Of a stretch of DNA of 14,177 nucleotides, positions 1-7,165 are shown one piece after another. Where the stretch lies: assembly GCA_031271875.1 (NCBI GenBank), contig JAISVD010000084.1, forward strand, positions 1-14,177, written 5' to 3'. Each line of letters starts with the position of its first letter. Positions within the stretch are counted from its first letter, which is position 1. Under the pieces are notes generated by a model. It saw only the letters and a program-made list of their open reading frames with translations. It had not been told where the DNA came from and ran no database searches. The translations under genes and the position numbers were made by a program. This stretch comes from Spirochaetaceae bacterium. Lineage in GTDB: Bacteria > Spirochaetota > Spirochaetia > Treponematales > Treponemataceae.

Positions 1-1602
1 GCGTATCTTTCCTCAAGTTCCGAATCCGAAGCGTCCCAGGAGTCCGATTCCATACAGGCTTCCTACTTTACCCACGCCCTCGTGACCGGACTCCGCGGCG
101 CCGCTGATGCTTCCGGTGACGGCAAGGTCTCCCTGAATGAGCTGTATCACTACGCCTATAATGAAACCCTTGCCCGGACGGAATTCAGCGTGGCCGGGCC
201 CCAGCACCCTTCATACAATTTTACTCTGGTCGGATCCGGTGACCTGGTTATGACCGATATCGCTGCGGGCGACGCGGTACTCATCCTTGATTCCGTTCAG
301 GACGGAAAGTTCTTTGTGCGGACCACCGGCGGCACCCTTGTTGCCGAAGTGAACAAGGTTTTCGGGACCTCCATGGCTCTGGCGCTTCCTGCGGGCAAAT
401 ATGTGGTGTCCTGTGTGACCGCCGGATGGACAGCCCAGTGCACTATTCAGCTCAAATCGGGAGAGCGGTTCAGGCTTGAGCGTTCCGATTTTACCGAGAT
501 TATCCCTGAAACAACAAGACGCCGGGGTACCGGTGATGAGGCCGCTGCTGAGGAGATTTCCGCTGAAGAGACCGGTACTGAGGAAACCGAAGACCGGTGG
601 ACGCCGTTCTATATCAGCCTTGTTCCCGGCGTGTCCTTTCCCTGGGGAGGAAACTACAGCGCCAATATATCCGCAAGTCTTTTGGCGGGAAGGAACAACA
701 ATATTACCGGTATTCAGGCAAACGGATTCTACGGGCATATCACAGGGAACCTTTCTGGCGTGCAGGCTTCCGGGTTCATGTCCATAATCGACGGAAAGGT
801 AACCGGTGTACAGACTTCCGGGTTTATGAATATTGCCAGGGGCGAAGGTGTTGTTGGTATTCAGGATGCGGGATTCCTGAATATCAACAACGGATATATC
901 CACGGAGTGCAAGCCGCAGGTTTTATGAATATCAATAATGGCGGGTTCATCGGTATCCAGGGCGCGGGATTCATGACTATCATGCAGGGCCACGGTAAGG
1001 GAGTCCAGGCGGCGGGATTTCTCAATATTGCGGACAGGCTTGACGGAGTCCAGCTTGGTATAATCAACGTTGCGAATGAACTCAATGGCGCGCCGATAGG
1101 GTTCCTGAACTTTATCAAAGGCGGAATCTGTTCTCCCGCAGTATATGTTGATTCCCTGAAGAACCTGTTCCTTCAGTATCAGGGCGGTACAGAGTGGTTC
1201 TATACGTTCTATTTTGTCGGTACTCCCTGGGATTTCAAGTTTGACGAACTTGTCTACGGCGGCGGTTTCGGCGCCCGGCTGAAGCTGGGACGGATGCTCT
1301 CGTTTGATTTCGATATCAGTACTAAACAATATCTGAATATCGCAAAGATAGAGGAACTCCATTCGAAGGATCAGAAAATCCGGTGGGAAGATATCGGTTC
1401 TCAGACGATTCCGGGTGCGCGGGTTTCATTGAATGTGTCCCTGTTCAAGCGCCTCAGTGTCTTCTGCGGCGTCAGCGCGGATCTGATCGTTGAAGGATAT
1501 AACGACAAGTATCCTGCGTATAAAGGCCCCAATGCTTCGTTCACTGTAAACGATACGACCTGTAAACTGTATCCCACGTTCTTCGCAGGACTGAAATTCT
1601 AG
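1..1602 (+). CDS. Caspase-family peptidase fused to surface-repeat / barrel-like C-terminus (5' partial)
   Basis: The frame is open from base 1, so the gene starts upstream of the window; 533 residues are visible. Residues 1-60 look like the end of a caspase (peptidase C14) fold: an ASQES motif, a YFTHALVTGLRGAAD segment and a DGDGKVS-like stretch before NELYHYAY. The catalytic His and Cys would lie upstream and are not seen. Residues about 93-163 resemble a small beta-sandwich (VLILDSVQDGKFFVR, LALPAGKYVV). Residues about 178-198 are an acidic linker rich in Glu, Ala and Thr. Residues 234-375 are about nine units of roughly 16 residues with the pattern G-[VI]-Q-x-x-G-F-x-N-I, like the LA_2272-type surface repeats of spirochaetes. 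The last 150 residues are rich in alternating hydrophobic strands and end in FFAGLKF, a terminal Phe as in outer-membrane barrel proteins. Surface or outer-membrane location and proteolytic activity are inferred. Confidence 0.75.
   Translation, partial: AYLSSSSESEASQESDSIQASYFTHALVTGLRGAADASGDGKVSLNELYHYAYNETLARTEFSVAGPQHPSYNFTLVGSGDLVMTDIAAGDAVLILDSVQDGKFFVRTTGGTLVAEVNKVFGTSMALALPAGKYVVSCVTAGWTAQCTIQLKSGERFRLERSDFTEIIPETTRRRGTGDEAAAEEISAEETGTEETEDRWTPFYISLVPGVSFPWGGNYSANISASLLAGRNNNITGIQANGFYGHITGNLSGVQASGFMSIIDGKVTGVQTSGFMNIARGEGVVGIQDAGFLNINNGYIHGVQAAGFMNINNGGFIGIQGAGFMTIMQGHGKGVQAAGFLNIADRLDGVQLGIINVANELNGAPIGFLNFIKGGICSPAVYVDSLKNLFLQYQGGTEWFYTFYFVGTPWDFKFDELVYGGGFGARLKLGRMLSFDFDISTKQYLNIAKIEELHSKDQKIRWEDIGSQTIPGARVSLNVSLFKRLSVFCGVSADLIVEGYNDKYPAYKGPNASFTVNDTTCKLYPTFFAGLKF
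700..1125 (+). repeat. Nine degenerate 16-residue GVQxxGFxNI protein repeats
   Basis: This coding tandem repeat lies inside the first gene. Successive units read GIQANGFYGHI, GVQASGFMSII, GVQTSGFMNIA, GIQDAGFLNIN, GVQAAGFMNIN, GIQGAGFMTIM, GVQAAGFLNIA, GVQLGIINVAN and GAPIGFLNFI, spaced 14-18 residues apart. The DNA is diverged between units, so this is an old, selected protein repeat and not a recent expansion. Such a period fits a beta-helix or beta-hairpin stack. Confidence 0.85.
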
Positions 1603-1606
1603 GGGC

Positions 1607-1688
1607 ATACAGAAAGGTTTCAGGAGGATTTTCTGTATCGCATATAAACCAACCTTGGCAGCCGGTATGTATAAGAGCGCCGGCTGCC
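1607..1688 (+). terminator. Two tandem hairpins after the caspase/repeat gene
   Basis: The first hairpin pairs ATACAGAAA (1607-1615) with TTTCTGTAT (1630-1638), a perfect 9-bp stem. The second pairs GGCAGCCGG (1657-1665) with CCGGCTGCC (1680-1688), also 9 bp and GC-rich, with a 14-base loop. Neither is followed by a clean T-run (ATTCTGTTCTCC follows the second), so they could be a weak terminator or an mRNA 3'-end stabiliser. Confidence 0.5.
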
Positions 1689-1705
1689 ATTCTGTTCTCC
1701 GCCGA

Positions 1706-1735
1706 TTGCTCAACTCTTCTTTTATCAGGTATACT
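1706..1735 (+). promoter_or_regulatory. Putative promoter of the thioesterase-hflX unit
   Basis: A -35 like TTGCTC (1706-1711) and a -10 TATACT (1730-1735) are spaced by 18 bases. Transcription would start at about 1742-1744, at or next to the ATG at 1744. No Shine-Dalgarno sequence is present. Confidence 0.45.
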
Positions 1736-1743
1736 TTATTACT

Positions 1744-2151
1744 ATGAAACATATTGCACAGCTTACAGTACGTTCGTATGAATGTGACTCCTATGGTCAT
1801 GTGAACAATGCAGTCTATCTCAATTATCTCGAATACGGACGGATGGAATTCCTTCATGCGATCAACTTTGATTATAAGGGGATCGTTGCCGCCGGATATT
1901 ATCTGTATGTGACCCATATCGATATTTATTACAAGGCTTCCGCTGTCCTGGATGATGAACTGCTGGTTGAAGTCGAACCGGTTAAGCTCAAGAAACTTTC
2001 CGGTCAGTTTCATCAGCGGATTCTGAAAAAAGACGGAACCCTCTGCGCCGAAGCCGATGTCACCTGGGCCTGTGTCAGTTCAGGCGGCCGTCCGTCAAAA
2101 ATTCCGGACGAGTTCATGGTGACAGGATTGTTCCCCGATAAAGAGGAATAG
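1744..2151 (+). CDS. Hotdog-fold acyl-CoA thioesterase (4HBT / YbgC-FadM type)
   Basis: The protein has 135 residues, the usual length for single-domain 4HBT thioesterases, which hydrolyse acyl-CoA thioesters in the cytoplasm as homo-oligomers. The signature is near the N-terminus: RSYECDSYGHVNNAVYLNYLEYGR, here split as RSYECDSYGHVNN (residues 10-22), where Asp15 occupies the place of the catalytic Asp, then AVYLNYLEYGR. The following strands (VTHIDIYYKASAVLDDELLVE, then the KDGTLCAEADVTWACV end) fit the family. The substrate cannot be read from sequence. The start is the ATG at 1744; it lacks a ribosome binding site and lies 8 bases after a -10 box, so it may be read from a leaderless mRNA. 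hflX follows after 11 bases and is probably co-transcribed. Confidence 0.85.
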   Translation: MKHIAQLTVRSYECDSYGHVNNAVYLNYLEYGRMEFLHAINFDYKGIVAAGYYLYVTHIDIYYKASAVLDDELLVEVEPVKLKKLSGQFHQRILKKDGTLCAEADVTWACVSSGGRPSKIPDEFMVTGLFPDKEE

Positions 2152-2162
2152 AAACTATACCT

Positions 2163-3482
2163 ATGTTTGAAGTTGAAGCTGAAATGACGGAACCCATACG
2201 TGCTCTGCTCGTGGGCGCGGCGTCCAGAGACGCTATGTCCAGAGACGCCGCGACCCGAAATGCCGCGTCTTGTGACGCAGCGTCCCGGGATTTGAGGGAA
2301 CTGCGGGGACTTACGGATACCCTTGGTTTTGAGACCGCCGGTTCCGTTCTGCTCACGAAAACCGTTCCCTCCCCGCAATACGGTATCGGCACCGGAAAGG
2401 CTGCGGAGATATCCGATCTCGCCTCCCGCTGCGAAGCGGACTGCATACTGTTTGATTTTGAGATATCCCCGACCCAGCAGCGGAACTGGGAAAAACTGAC
2501 CGGACTTCCGGTGTATGACAGGCAGGAGGTCATCCTGCGTATCTTCTCCGCCAGAGCCCGGACAAAGGAAGCTGTTCTTCAGGTTGAACTGGCGAAACTT
2601 TCCTATTCCCTTCCCCGGCTTGCTCATACCTACGGAGATATGGCGCGGCAGCGGGGCGGCAGTTACGGGTCAAAGGGTTCCGGGGAGACCCAGCTTGAGC
2701 TTGACCGCCGGGCGGTTATGGACAGAATTGCCGCAATAAAAAAGGAGCTGAAGAAGGTTTCCCGGGAGCGGGCGACCCTGCGCAAGAGGCGGGGCAAGGT
2801 GCCTGTTCCCTCCTGCGCTCTTGTGGGTTATACCAACGCGGGGAAATCCAGCCTCCTGAATGCGCTCACCGGCGCTTCCGTGCTTGTTGAGGACAAGCTT
2901 TTTGCGACCCTTGACCCCACAACGAGGCGGCTCGAATTCGCAGGGGGCGGTGAAATCCTCTTGACCGATACCGTGGGTTTTATCAGCAGCCTTCCGCACA
3001 CCCTCGTCGATGCCTTTCACGCGACCCTTGAGGAGGCGGTTCTGGCCGATCTCATTCTGCTGGTGGTGGATATATCCGATCCCGCCTGCAGGGAGCAGTA
3101 CCGGACGACCATTGAGGTTCTGGAGGAGATAGGCGCAGCTGAAAATCCCCGTATTATTGTCCTGAATAAAATCGATGCCCTTGATACTACTGTATTCGGT
3201 TCCGATCCTCCGGAACGTTTTCCTGCGGAACTCGTTCCGCGTGCCGTCCGTGTGAGCGCAAAAACCGGTGAAGGCTTTGATCAGCTCATAGCGGAGATAA
3301 CCGCTGCTCTTCTGGGTGATGAAAAGGAGTACCTGCTTCCGTCAGAACGCAGCGATCTTGCGGCTCTGGTTCGGAGGAGCGGGTCGGTTCTGGAGGAGCG
3401 CTGGGACGATAACGGTATTTATATGAAAGCCCGTATCTCGGGACGTACAGCGGCGCTGCTCCGGGAATTTCTGCTTTCCTGA
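2163..3482 (+). CDS. hflX: GTPase HflX with a pentapeptide-repeat insertion
   Basis: The protein has 439 residues; HflX is typically about 410-430. HflX binds the 50S subunit and splits or rescues stalled ribosomes using GTP or ATP. The N-terminal HflX domain includes YGIGTGKAAEI (73-83) and the SPTQQRNWEKL motif (102-112), then the RQRGGSYGSKGSGETQLELD linker and a basic coiled segment (about 181-212). The G domain shows G1 GYTNAGKSS (222-230), G2 in ATLDPTTRR (248-256), G3 DTVGF (269-273), G4 NKID (335-338) and a G5-like SAKTG (365-369). All key residues are present, so it should be active. After the first strand (RALLVG) it carries five repeats of an (A)SRDA unit at residues 20-44 that normal HflX lacks. 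No strong SD precedes the start; an AAGAGGA lies 15 bases upstream and translational coupling to the thioesterase gene is likely. A T8 run follows the stop (3488-3496) with no clear stem. Confidence 0.95.
   Translation: MFEVEAEMTEPIRALLVGAASRDAMSRDAATRNAASCDAASRDLRELRGLTDTLGFETAGSVLLTKTVPSPQYGIGTGKAAEISDLASRCEADCILFDFEISPTQQRNWEKLTGLPVYDRQEVILRIFSARARTKEAVLQVELAKLSYSLPRLAHTYGDMARQRGGSYGSKGSGETQLELDRRAVMDRIAAIKKELKKVSRERATLRKRRGKVPVPSCALVGYTNAGKSSLLNALTGASVLVEDKLFATLDPTTRRLEFAGGGEILLTDTVGFISSLPHTLVDAFHATLEEAVLADLILLVVDISDPACREQYRTTIEVLEEIGAAENPRIIVLNKIDALDTTVFGSDPPERFPAELVPRAVRVSAKTGEGFDQLIAEITAALLGDEKEYLLPSERSDLAALVRRSGSVLEERWDDNGIYMKARISGRTAALLREFLLS
2220..2294 (+). repeat. Five 15-bp tandem coding repeats (SRDAA type) in hflX
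   Basis: Five successive 15-base units encode ASRDA, MSRDA, ATRNA, ASCDA and ASRDL. The first two share a TCCAGAGACGC core; the others are diverged. They sit between the first strand and the first helix of the HflX N-terminal domain. I recall similar strings in other Treponema proteins, but that recollection needs a search. Confidence 0.8.
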
Positions 3483-3506
3483 AGGATTGTTTTTTTTCCC
3501 TCAAAC

Positions 3507-4295
3507 TTACTGAAAATCCAGCTCCTGCTGTCCCGAGGGCGGTTCCCACCTCCATATACTGCGGTTTTCGCTTCTGAAATTGAGTCCCGCCTTTCGCGCC
3601 TGTGAGTGCTGCATCTGCTTTTTTATCCGGTAGAGTTTTCCGTCTTTCAGGAGCCGCGCGCCGGTCTGTCTGAAACAGAACGAGATGTTCCGGGAGACGC
3701 ACTGTTCCTTGAGATCAAGCACCCAGCGGTAATCGCATATCCGCGCTTCCGGGCCGGATTCTCCCCCAACAAGGACCTCCTGAACGGTAAAATCATTCCG
3801 GTCAAGCCAGGGTTCAAGGTGTATCGGGCCCAGAAGTGGTTCGCATACGATGCTTTTATATTTCGCAGGCACCGAACTGAATATGGGGAGCCGGTAATCG
3901 GCCCTGTCCTGATTTTCCACGGTACAGCAGAGATGAACATTATCGTAACCCTCTCCCCAGTCATCCGGGGCGCAGGCGGCGAAACGGTCTATCCGTTTTG
4001 TGATAAAGAAAAAGCAGATATCCCTGCGGAGCTTCATCATCTGCCACGCTTCAATGCGCCACTCGTCGGCATCGTCCAGCAGAAAGTCCGAAGTGAAGCA
4101 GGTATATACCGTGCTCCCCGGCGGAACCGTGTATTCTCCGTTCCGTTTCTTCCGCAGGGGAAGGCCGAAATTTGCCGTTTTCTTTACCTCGGATGGGTCT
4201 CTTCCGTTCCGGTCGTCGATACGGTATACATAACAGTGGGCACATCCGGCGCTCAGTTTATGGCAGCCGTGCCAGGGATTCCATAATACAGACAT
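3507..4295 (-). CDS. DUF5131 / phage Gp37-Gp68 family protein
   Basis: The protein has 262 residues. It starts MSVLWNPWHGCHKLSAGCAHCY; Cys11, Cys18 and Cys21 form a CX6CX2C motif typical of this family and reminiscent of the iron-sulphur site of radical-SAM enzymes. Further family-type segments are VYTCFTSDFLLDDADEWR, FFFITKRIDRF, VHLCCTVENQ (the family's 'vxvENQ'), KYKSIVCEPLLGPI and VLVGGESG. The biochemical reaction is not established. The family is often carried by phages and accessory loci, but here it stands alone between housekeeping genes. The start ATG (complement of 4293-4295) has no SD; a TATACT -10 lies on the minus strand at 4314-4309, 13 bases upstream. It is convergent with hflX and divergent from the pullulanase gene. 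Confidence 0.85.
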   Translation of the reverse strand: MSVLWNPWHGCHKLSAGCAHCYVYRIDDRNGRDPSEVKKTANFGLPLRKKRNGEYTVPPGSTVYTCFTSDFLLDDADEWRIEAWQMMKLRRDICFFFITKRIDRFAACAPDDWGEGYDNVHLCCTVENQDRADYRLPIFSSVPAKYKSIVCEPLLGPIHLEPWLDRNDFTVQEVLVGGESGPEARICDYRWVLDLKEQCVSRNISFCFRQTGARLLKDGKLYRIKKQMQHSQARKAGLNFRSENRSIWRWEPPSGQQELDFQ

Positions 4296-4308
4296 AACAA
4301 CAGGAGGC

Positions 4309-4314
4309 AGTATA
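4309..4314 (-). promoter_or_regulatory. -10 box (TATACT) upstream of the DUF5131 gene
   Basis: On the minus strand TATACT lies 13 bases before the ATG, so the leader would be only about 6-8 bases with no SD. A -35 is weak (CTGCAA, 18 bases upstream). Confidence 0.35.
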
Positions 4315-4434
4315 GCACAGAGGGTGTCATTGTTGCAGCTCCCTTTTCATAGTATATGCACAGGAAACAGGGCTGTTTTTCCGCTATTTCTCCGGAGTTG
4401 CATGTTCATAGAAACCTGTAGTATTCTGAATATT

Positions 4435-6459
4435 ATGGAATATATATCTCATGCTGAAGAAGAGAAAACCGCCTCCGAAGATATCGCGGCGGTTTTTGAC
4501 AGGGATTACTATTACCGGGGAGCTGATCTGGGATGGTATGACGGTACGGTCAGAGTGTGGGCCCCCGCCGCCTCCGGGATGAATCTGCTTATATACGATG
4601 ATATGTTGGGAGCGGAATCCGATTTTTACGCTCCCGTAAAATCCATGGATGGGCCGGTACACGGGAACCGGGTTCCCATGGTCAGGCGGGAACAGGGAAT
4701 CTGGCTGGGCAAGGTTCCTGAGGGCAGCTATTATATGTATGAGATCGACAACAGCGGTGTTGTGTATCGGGTCTGCGATATCTACGCGGCTGCGGCATCT
4801 CCCGATTCTGTTGCGGCCCTGGCGGCGGATATCAACTCTCCCGATTCCGGGGCAGTGCCTGCGGGGTGGGGAAGTTATACAAACCCCTTTGGAAATGCTG
4901 ATCCCAAAGGGATTGCTCATCCTGAAAGGATGAGGGAGAGAAACAGAAAACGGTATACAGAGGCGGTTATCTTCGAGATGCATATACGGGACTGGTCCCG
5001 CGCTTTTTTCCCCGGAAGCACCGGAAAATTCGCCGACATCACTGCGGCTCTGGGCGGCTGTATTCCCCCTGGCAATGGTTTTGGGGACGGGACTTCCTTC
5101 GGCGCATATCTGAAAGACCTCGGCGTTACCCATGTACAGCTTCTGCCGGTTTTTGATTACGCCCAGAAGAATTCCGATCCCTCCTATAATTGGGGATACA
5201 ATCCCTATCACTACAATGTTCCCGAAGGCCGGTATGTCAATGGGCACGAAAAGGGCGCCGAAAATGCCGTGTTCCAGATGCGGGAGATGGTGCAGGCGTT
5301 CCATAATGCGGGGATTGCGGTAATCATGGATGTCGTCTACAACCATACCAGCGGAACCGGTGCGGAATCCCTGTATGACATGACGGTTCCCGGATACTAT
5401 TACCGGCCGGGTTCCAACGGCAGCGGTACGGGTAACGAAACCGCCTCCAACGCACAGATGTTCCGCAAGTATATGATCGATTCCCTTGTCCACTGGATGA
5501 GGGATTACCACATAAACGGTTTCCGCTTTGATCTGATGGGCCTTCACGAGACAGATACTATGAAGGATATCTACAATGCCCTGAAAAAGATCGATCCCAA
5601 CGTAATGGTCTACGGCGAACCCTGGACCGGCGGACCAGCCGCTGTTATCCATGGGGTTACAAAAGAGGTGATCGATGATTGTACAGACAACCTTGCGGAA
5701 AACGGCGTCGCCTGTTTCAATGATGATTTCAGGAACGCCGTCAAAGGTTCCGATTTCGGCTGCTTTGGGCTTGGATCGGTACAGGGCGCGTACGGTGACG
5801 ATGCGCTCATTACCGGACTCTGCGGTTCCCACAGATCCGCCGGAGGTTTTACCGGAGTAATCGGCCGTTCGGTCAATTATGTTGAGTGCCACGACAACTA
5901 TACCCTGGCGGATAAACTGTCCATATCCCTGATCCGCTCCCGCTCTTCCGTCTGCGGAAGCGGCCAAAGTGACTGGCAAAACCCGGAGCTTTTTTCCCCG
6001 GATGAGCAGCGTATGCTCAAGGCTGAAAACACCCTTGCCGCCGCTTTCGTGTTCCTTGCTCAGGGTACGCCATTCATAAACGGCGGACAGGAATTTCTCC
6101 GGACGAAAAAGGGTGATGAAAACAGTTATATGTCCGGTGACGATATCAACGGAATCGATCTTTCATTCGTGAAAAAATACGGCGATGTCCGTGCCGTTTA
6201 TAAGGGCCTCATCGCGCTCAGACAATCCGCTCCGGCATTCACTGCGGGAAAGGATGTGCAGGCCGTCCGCGTTGCCGATGGAGTTATCAGGTACACAGCC
6301 GATAATTACCTCGTTTATTTCAACGCCACAGCAGACAGCGTACCGGCGGATACCGGCGGATATGCAATGCACGTTTCCGTTGAAACCGGAACGGTTCTTG
6401 AATCCACTGATATTCCCGCATCGGTTCCCGCAAAGGGGTTTATTGTTCTCAGGAGATAA
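4435..6459 (+). CDS. pulA: Type I pullulanase / alpha-1,6 debranching enzyme (GH13)
   Basis: The protein has 674 residues from the ATG at 4435. It should cleave alpha-1,6 branches in glycogen, pullulan or maltodextrins. An N-terminal CBM48-like domain (about residues 20-50, VRVWAPAASGMNLLIY) precedes the GH13 barrel. The pullulanase signature YNWGYNP is at 251-257. Conserved regions are DVVYNHT, GFRFDLMG with nucleophile Asp366, VYGEPWTGG with acid/base Glu395, and VECHDNYTLADKL with Asp487. The frame is open back to 4324, but the family starts just before the CBM48, and the upstream codons look non-coding and are not a proper signal peptide, so I chose 4435. That makes the enzyme cytoplasmic and suggests storage-glycogen or imported-dextrin use. 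No SD is present; possible -10 boxes are TAGTAT (4419-4424) or TATTCT (4422-4427), the latter 7 bases before the ATG. Confidence 0.92.
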   Translation: MEYISHAEEEKTASEDIAAVFDRDYYYRGADLGWYDGTVRVWAPAASGMNLLIYDDMLGAESDFYAPVKSMDGPVHGNRVPMVRREQGIWLGKVPEGSYYMYEIDNSGVVYRVCDIYAAAASPDSVAALAADINSPDSGAVPAGWGSYTNPFGNADPKGIAHPERMRERNRKRYTEAVIFEMHIRDWSRAFFPGSTGKFADITAALGGCIPPGNGFGDGTSFGAYLKDLGVTHVQLLPVFDYAQKNSDPSYNWGYNPYHYNVPEGRYVNGHEKGAENAVFQMREMVQAFHNAGIAVIMDVVYNHTSGTGAESLYDMTVPGYYYRPGSNGSGTGNETASNAQMFRKYMIDSLVHWMRDYHINGFRFDLMGLHETDTMKDIYNALKKIDPNVMVYGEPWTGGPAAVIHGVTKEVIDDCTDNLAENGVACFNDDFRNAVKGSDFGCFGLGSVQGAYGDDALITGLCGSHRSAGGFTGVIGRSVNYVECHDNYTLADKLSISLIRSRSSVCGSGQSDWQNPELFSPDEQRMLKAENTLAAAFVFLAQGTPFINGGQEFLRTKKGDENSYMSGDDINGIDLSFVKKYGDVRAVYKGLIALRQSAPAFTAGKDVQAVRVADGVIRYTADNYLVYFNATADSVPADTGGYAMHVSVETGTVLESTDIPASVPAKGFIVLRR

Positions 6460-6466
6460 CTCGTGT

Positions 6467-6510
6467 GGGGCTGCCCGGACAGTATTTTTGGGAAGCCCCT
6501 CTTCGTTTTT
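6467..6510 (+). terminator. Rho-independent terminator of the pullulanase gene
   Basis: GGGGCTGCCC pairs with GGGAAGCCCC (6467-6476 with 6490-6499) through one G-A mismatch, followed by TCTTCGTTTTT. It overlaps the last base positions of luxS on the other strand. The T-tract is only on the + side, so on the luxS side it would act at best as a hairpin end. Confidence 0.8.
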
Positions 6511-6994
6511 ATCCCCTCTGCCGGGGATACTCCGTATTTTCCGGTTTCAGATTCAGCAGAACCTCATTCAGGTATTTCCGGGCTTCCCACTGGGTTATAC
6601 CGAGGTTGTGATCAAGATAGTTGCCGCACTGTTTCGGCTGAGCGGCGGGAACAGCTCCTGAGAAGCCGGTAATATATGTAAATGTGTCGGTGATAATACC
6701 GGCAATATCCTCCGCTTCAAGGTCGCCCTTGAAGATAACATACATCCCTGTACGGCAGCCCATAGGGCCCACATAGATGGTCTTTTCGGCCCATACGGGA
6801 TGGTCTCTGAGATATACAGCCATCAGGTGTTCAAGGGTGTGCATCACGGATGTGTCCATGACAGGCTCCCTGTTCGGTTCCTTCATCCTGATGTCGAAGG
6901 TGGTTACACTATCGCCGCCCACCATATCTTTACGGGAAACATATATTCCCCTGAGCAGCAGATCATGGTCAATACCAAAGCTGGTTACATCCAT
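6509..6994 (-). CDS. luxS: S-ribosylhomocysteine lyase LuxS
   Basis: The protein has 161 residues, the normal LuxS size. It converts S-ribosylhomocysteine to homocysteine and DPD, the precursor of autoinducer-2, as a cytoplasmic homodimer in the activated methyl cycle. The metal-site HTLEH is at 52-56 (His52, His56), with Cys123 in QCGNYLDHNLG. The catalytic Cys80 lies in GPMGCRTGMY, and Glu55 is kept. The ATG is preceded by GGAGG (complement of 7004-7008) at 9 bases, a strong SD. It is a single gene: neither the nucleosidase (pfs) nor metK is adjacent. Its promoter faces that of the methyltransferase gene. Confidence 0.98.
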   Translation of the reverse strand: MDVTSFGIDHDLLLRGIYVSRKDMVGGDSVTTFDIRMKEPNREPVMDTSVMHTLEHLMAVYLRDHPVWAEKTIYVGPMGCRTGMYVIFKGDLEAEDIAGIITDTFTYITGFSGAVPAAQPKQCGNYLDHNLGITQWEARKYLNEVLLNLKPENTEYPRQRG

Positions 6995-7039
6995 AGTTTA
7001 TTTCCTCCGGAAAAAGAGAGCGTATCGTTTCCTCCGGTA

Positions 7040-7048
7040 ATTATAGCA
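7040..7048 (-). promoter_or_regulatory. Extended -10 promoter of luxS (TGCTATAAT)
   Basis: On the minus strand TGCTATAAT is a perfect -10 with an extended TGn element and no good -35. Transcription would start at about 7033-7034, giving a leader of about 40 bases. TTTCCTCCGG (plus strand) occurs twice, at 7001-7010 and 7028-7037: the inner copy is the SD and the outer copy lies at the predicted start of transcription. Confidence 0.6.
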
Positions 7049-7098
7049 TAAAACAAAGGCGATAGGCACTGCCGGTACGGCTTCGACGAATAGTACTT

Positions 7099-7110
7099 AA
7101 CCTATAGGTT
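7099..7110. promoter_or_regulatory. 12-bp palindrome between luxS and the methyltransferase gene
   Basis: AACCTATAGGTT is a perfect palindrome just upstream of the -35 of the methyltransferase promoter. It is a candidate operator, for example for a controller protein, but no regulator gene is nearby. Confidence 0.3.
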
Positions 7111-7117
7111 CACTGAC

Positions 7118-7146
7118 TTATCAAAACGGCACAATTGCGGTATTAT
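7118..7146 (+). promoter_or_regulatory. Putative promoter of the methyltransferase gene
   Basis: TTATCA (7118-7123) and TATTAT (7141-7146) are spaced by 17 bases. AAAGGA (7152-7157) then lies 8 bases before the ATG at 7166. Confidence 0.5.
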
Positions 7147-7165
7147 TCAGGAAAGGATGGGATAT

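Noticed and set aside
211..1362. Long open frame on the minus strand opposite the caspase/repeat gene
   Set aside because: It is antisense to a convincing coding frame, has no family features, and arises from the periodic codon use of the repeat.
4324..4434. Upstream extension of the pullulanase to an ATG at 4324
   Set aside because: The added 37 residues resemble neither a signal peptide nor the family; the CBM48 region begins after 4435 and -10-like boxes lie inside the extension.
4384..5979. 531-codon minus-strand open frame opposite the pullulanase
   Set aside because: It mirrors a clear GH13 enzyme with all catalytic residues; such antisense frames are common in GC-rich third-position genes.
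7078..7095. GGCTTCGACGAA, similar to the 5' end of tmRNA
   Set aside because: No alanine acceptor end, tag-peptide frame or 3' CCA follows; the methyltransferase gene occupies the region.
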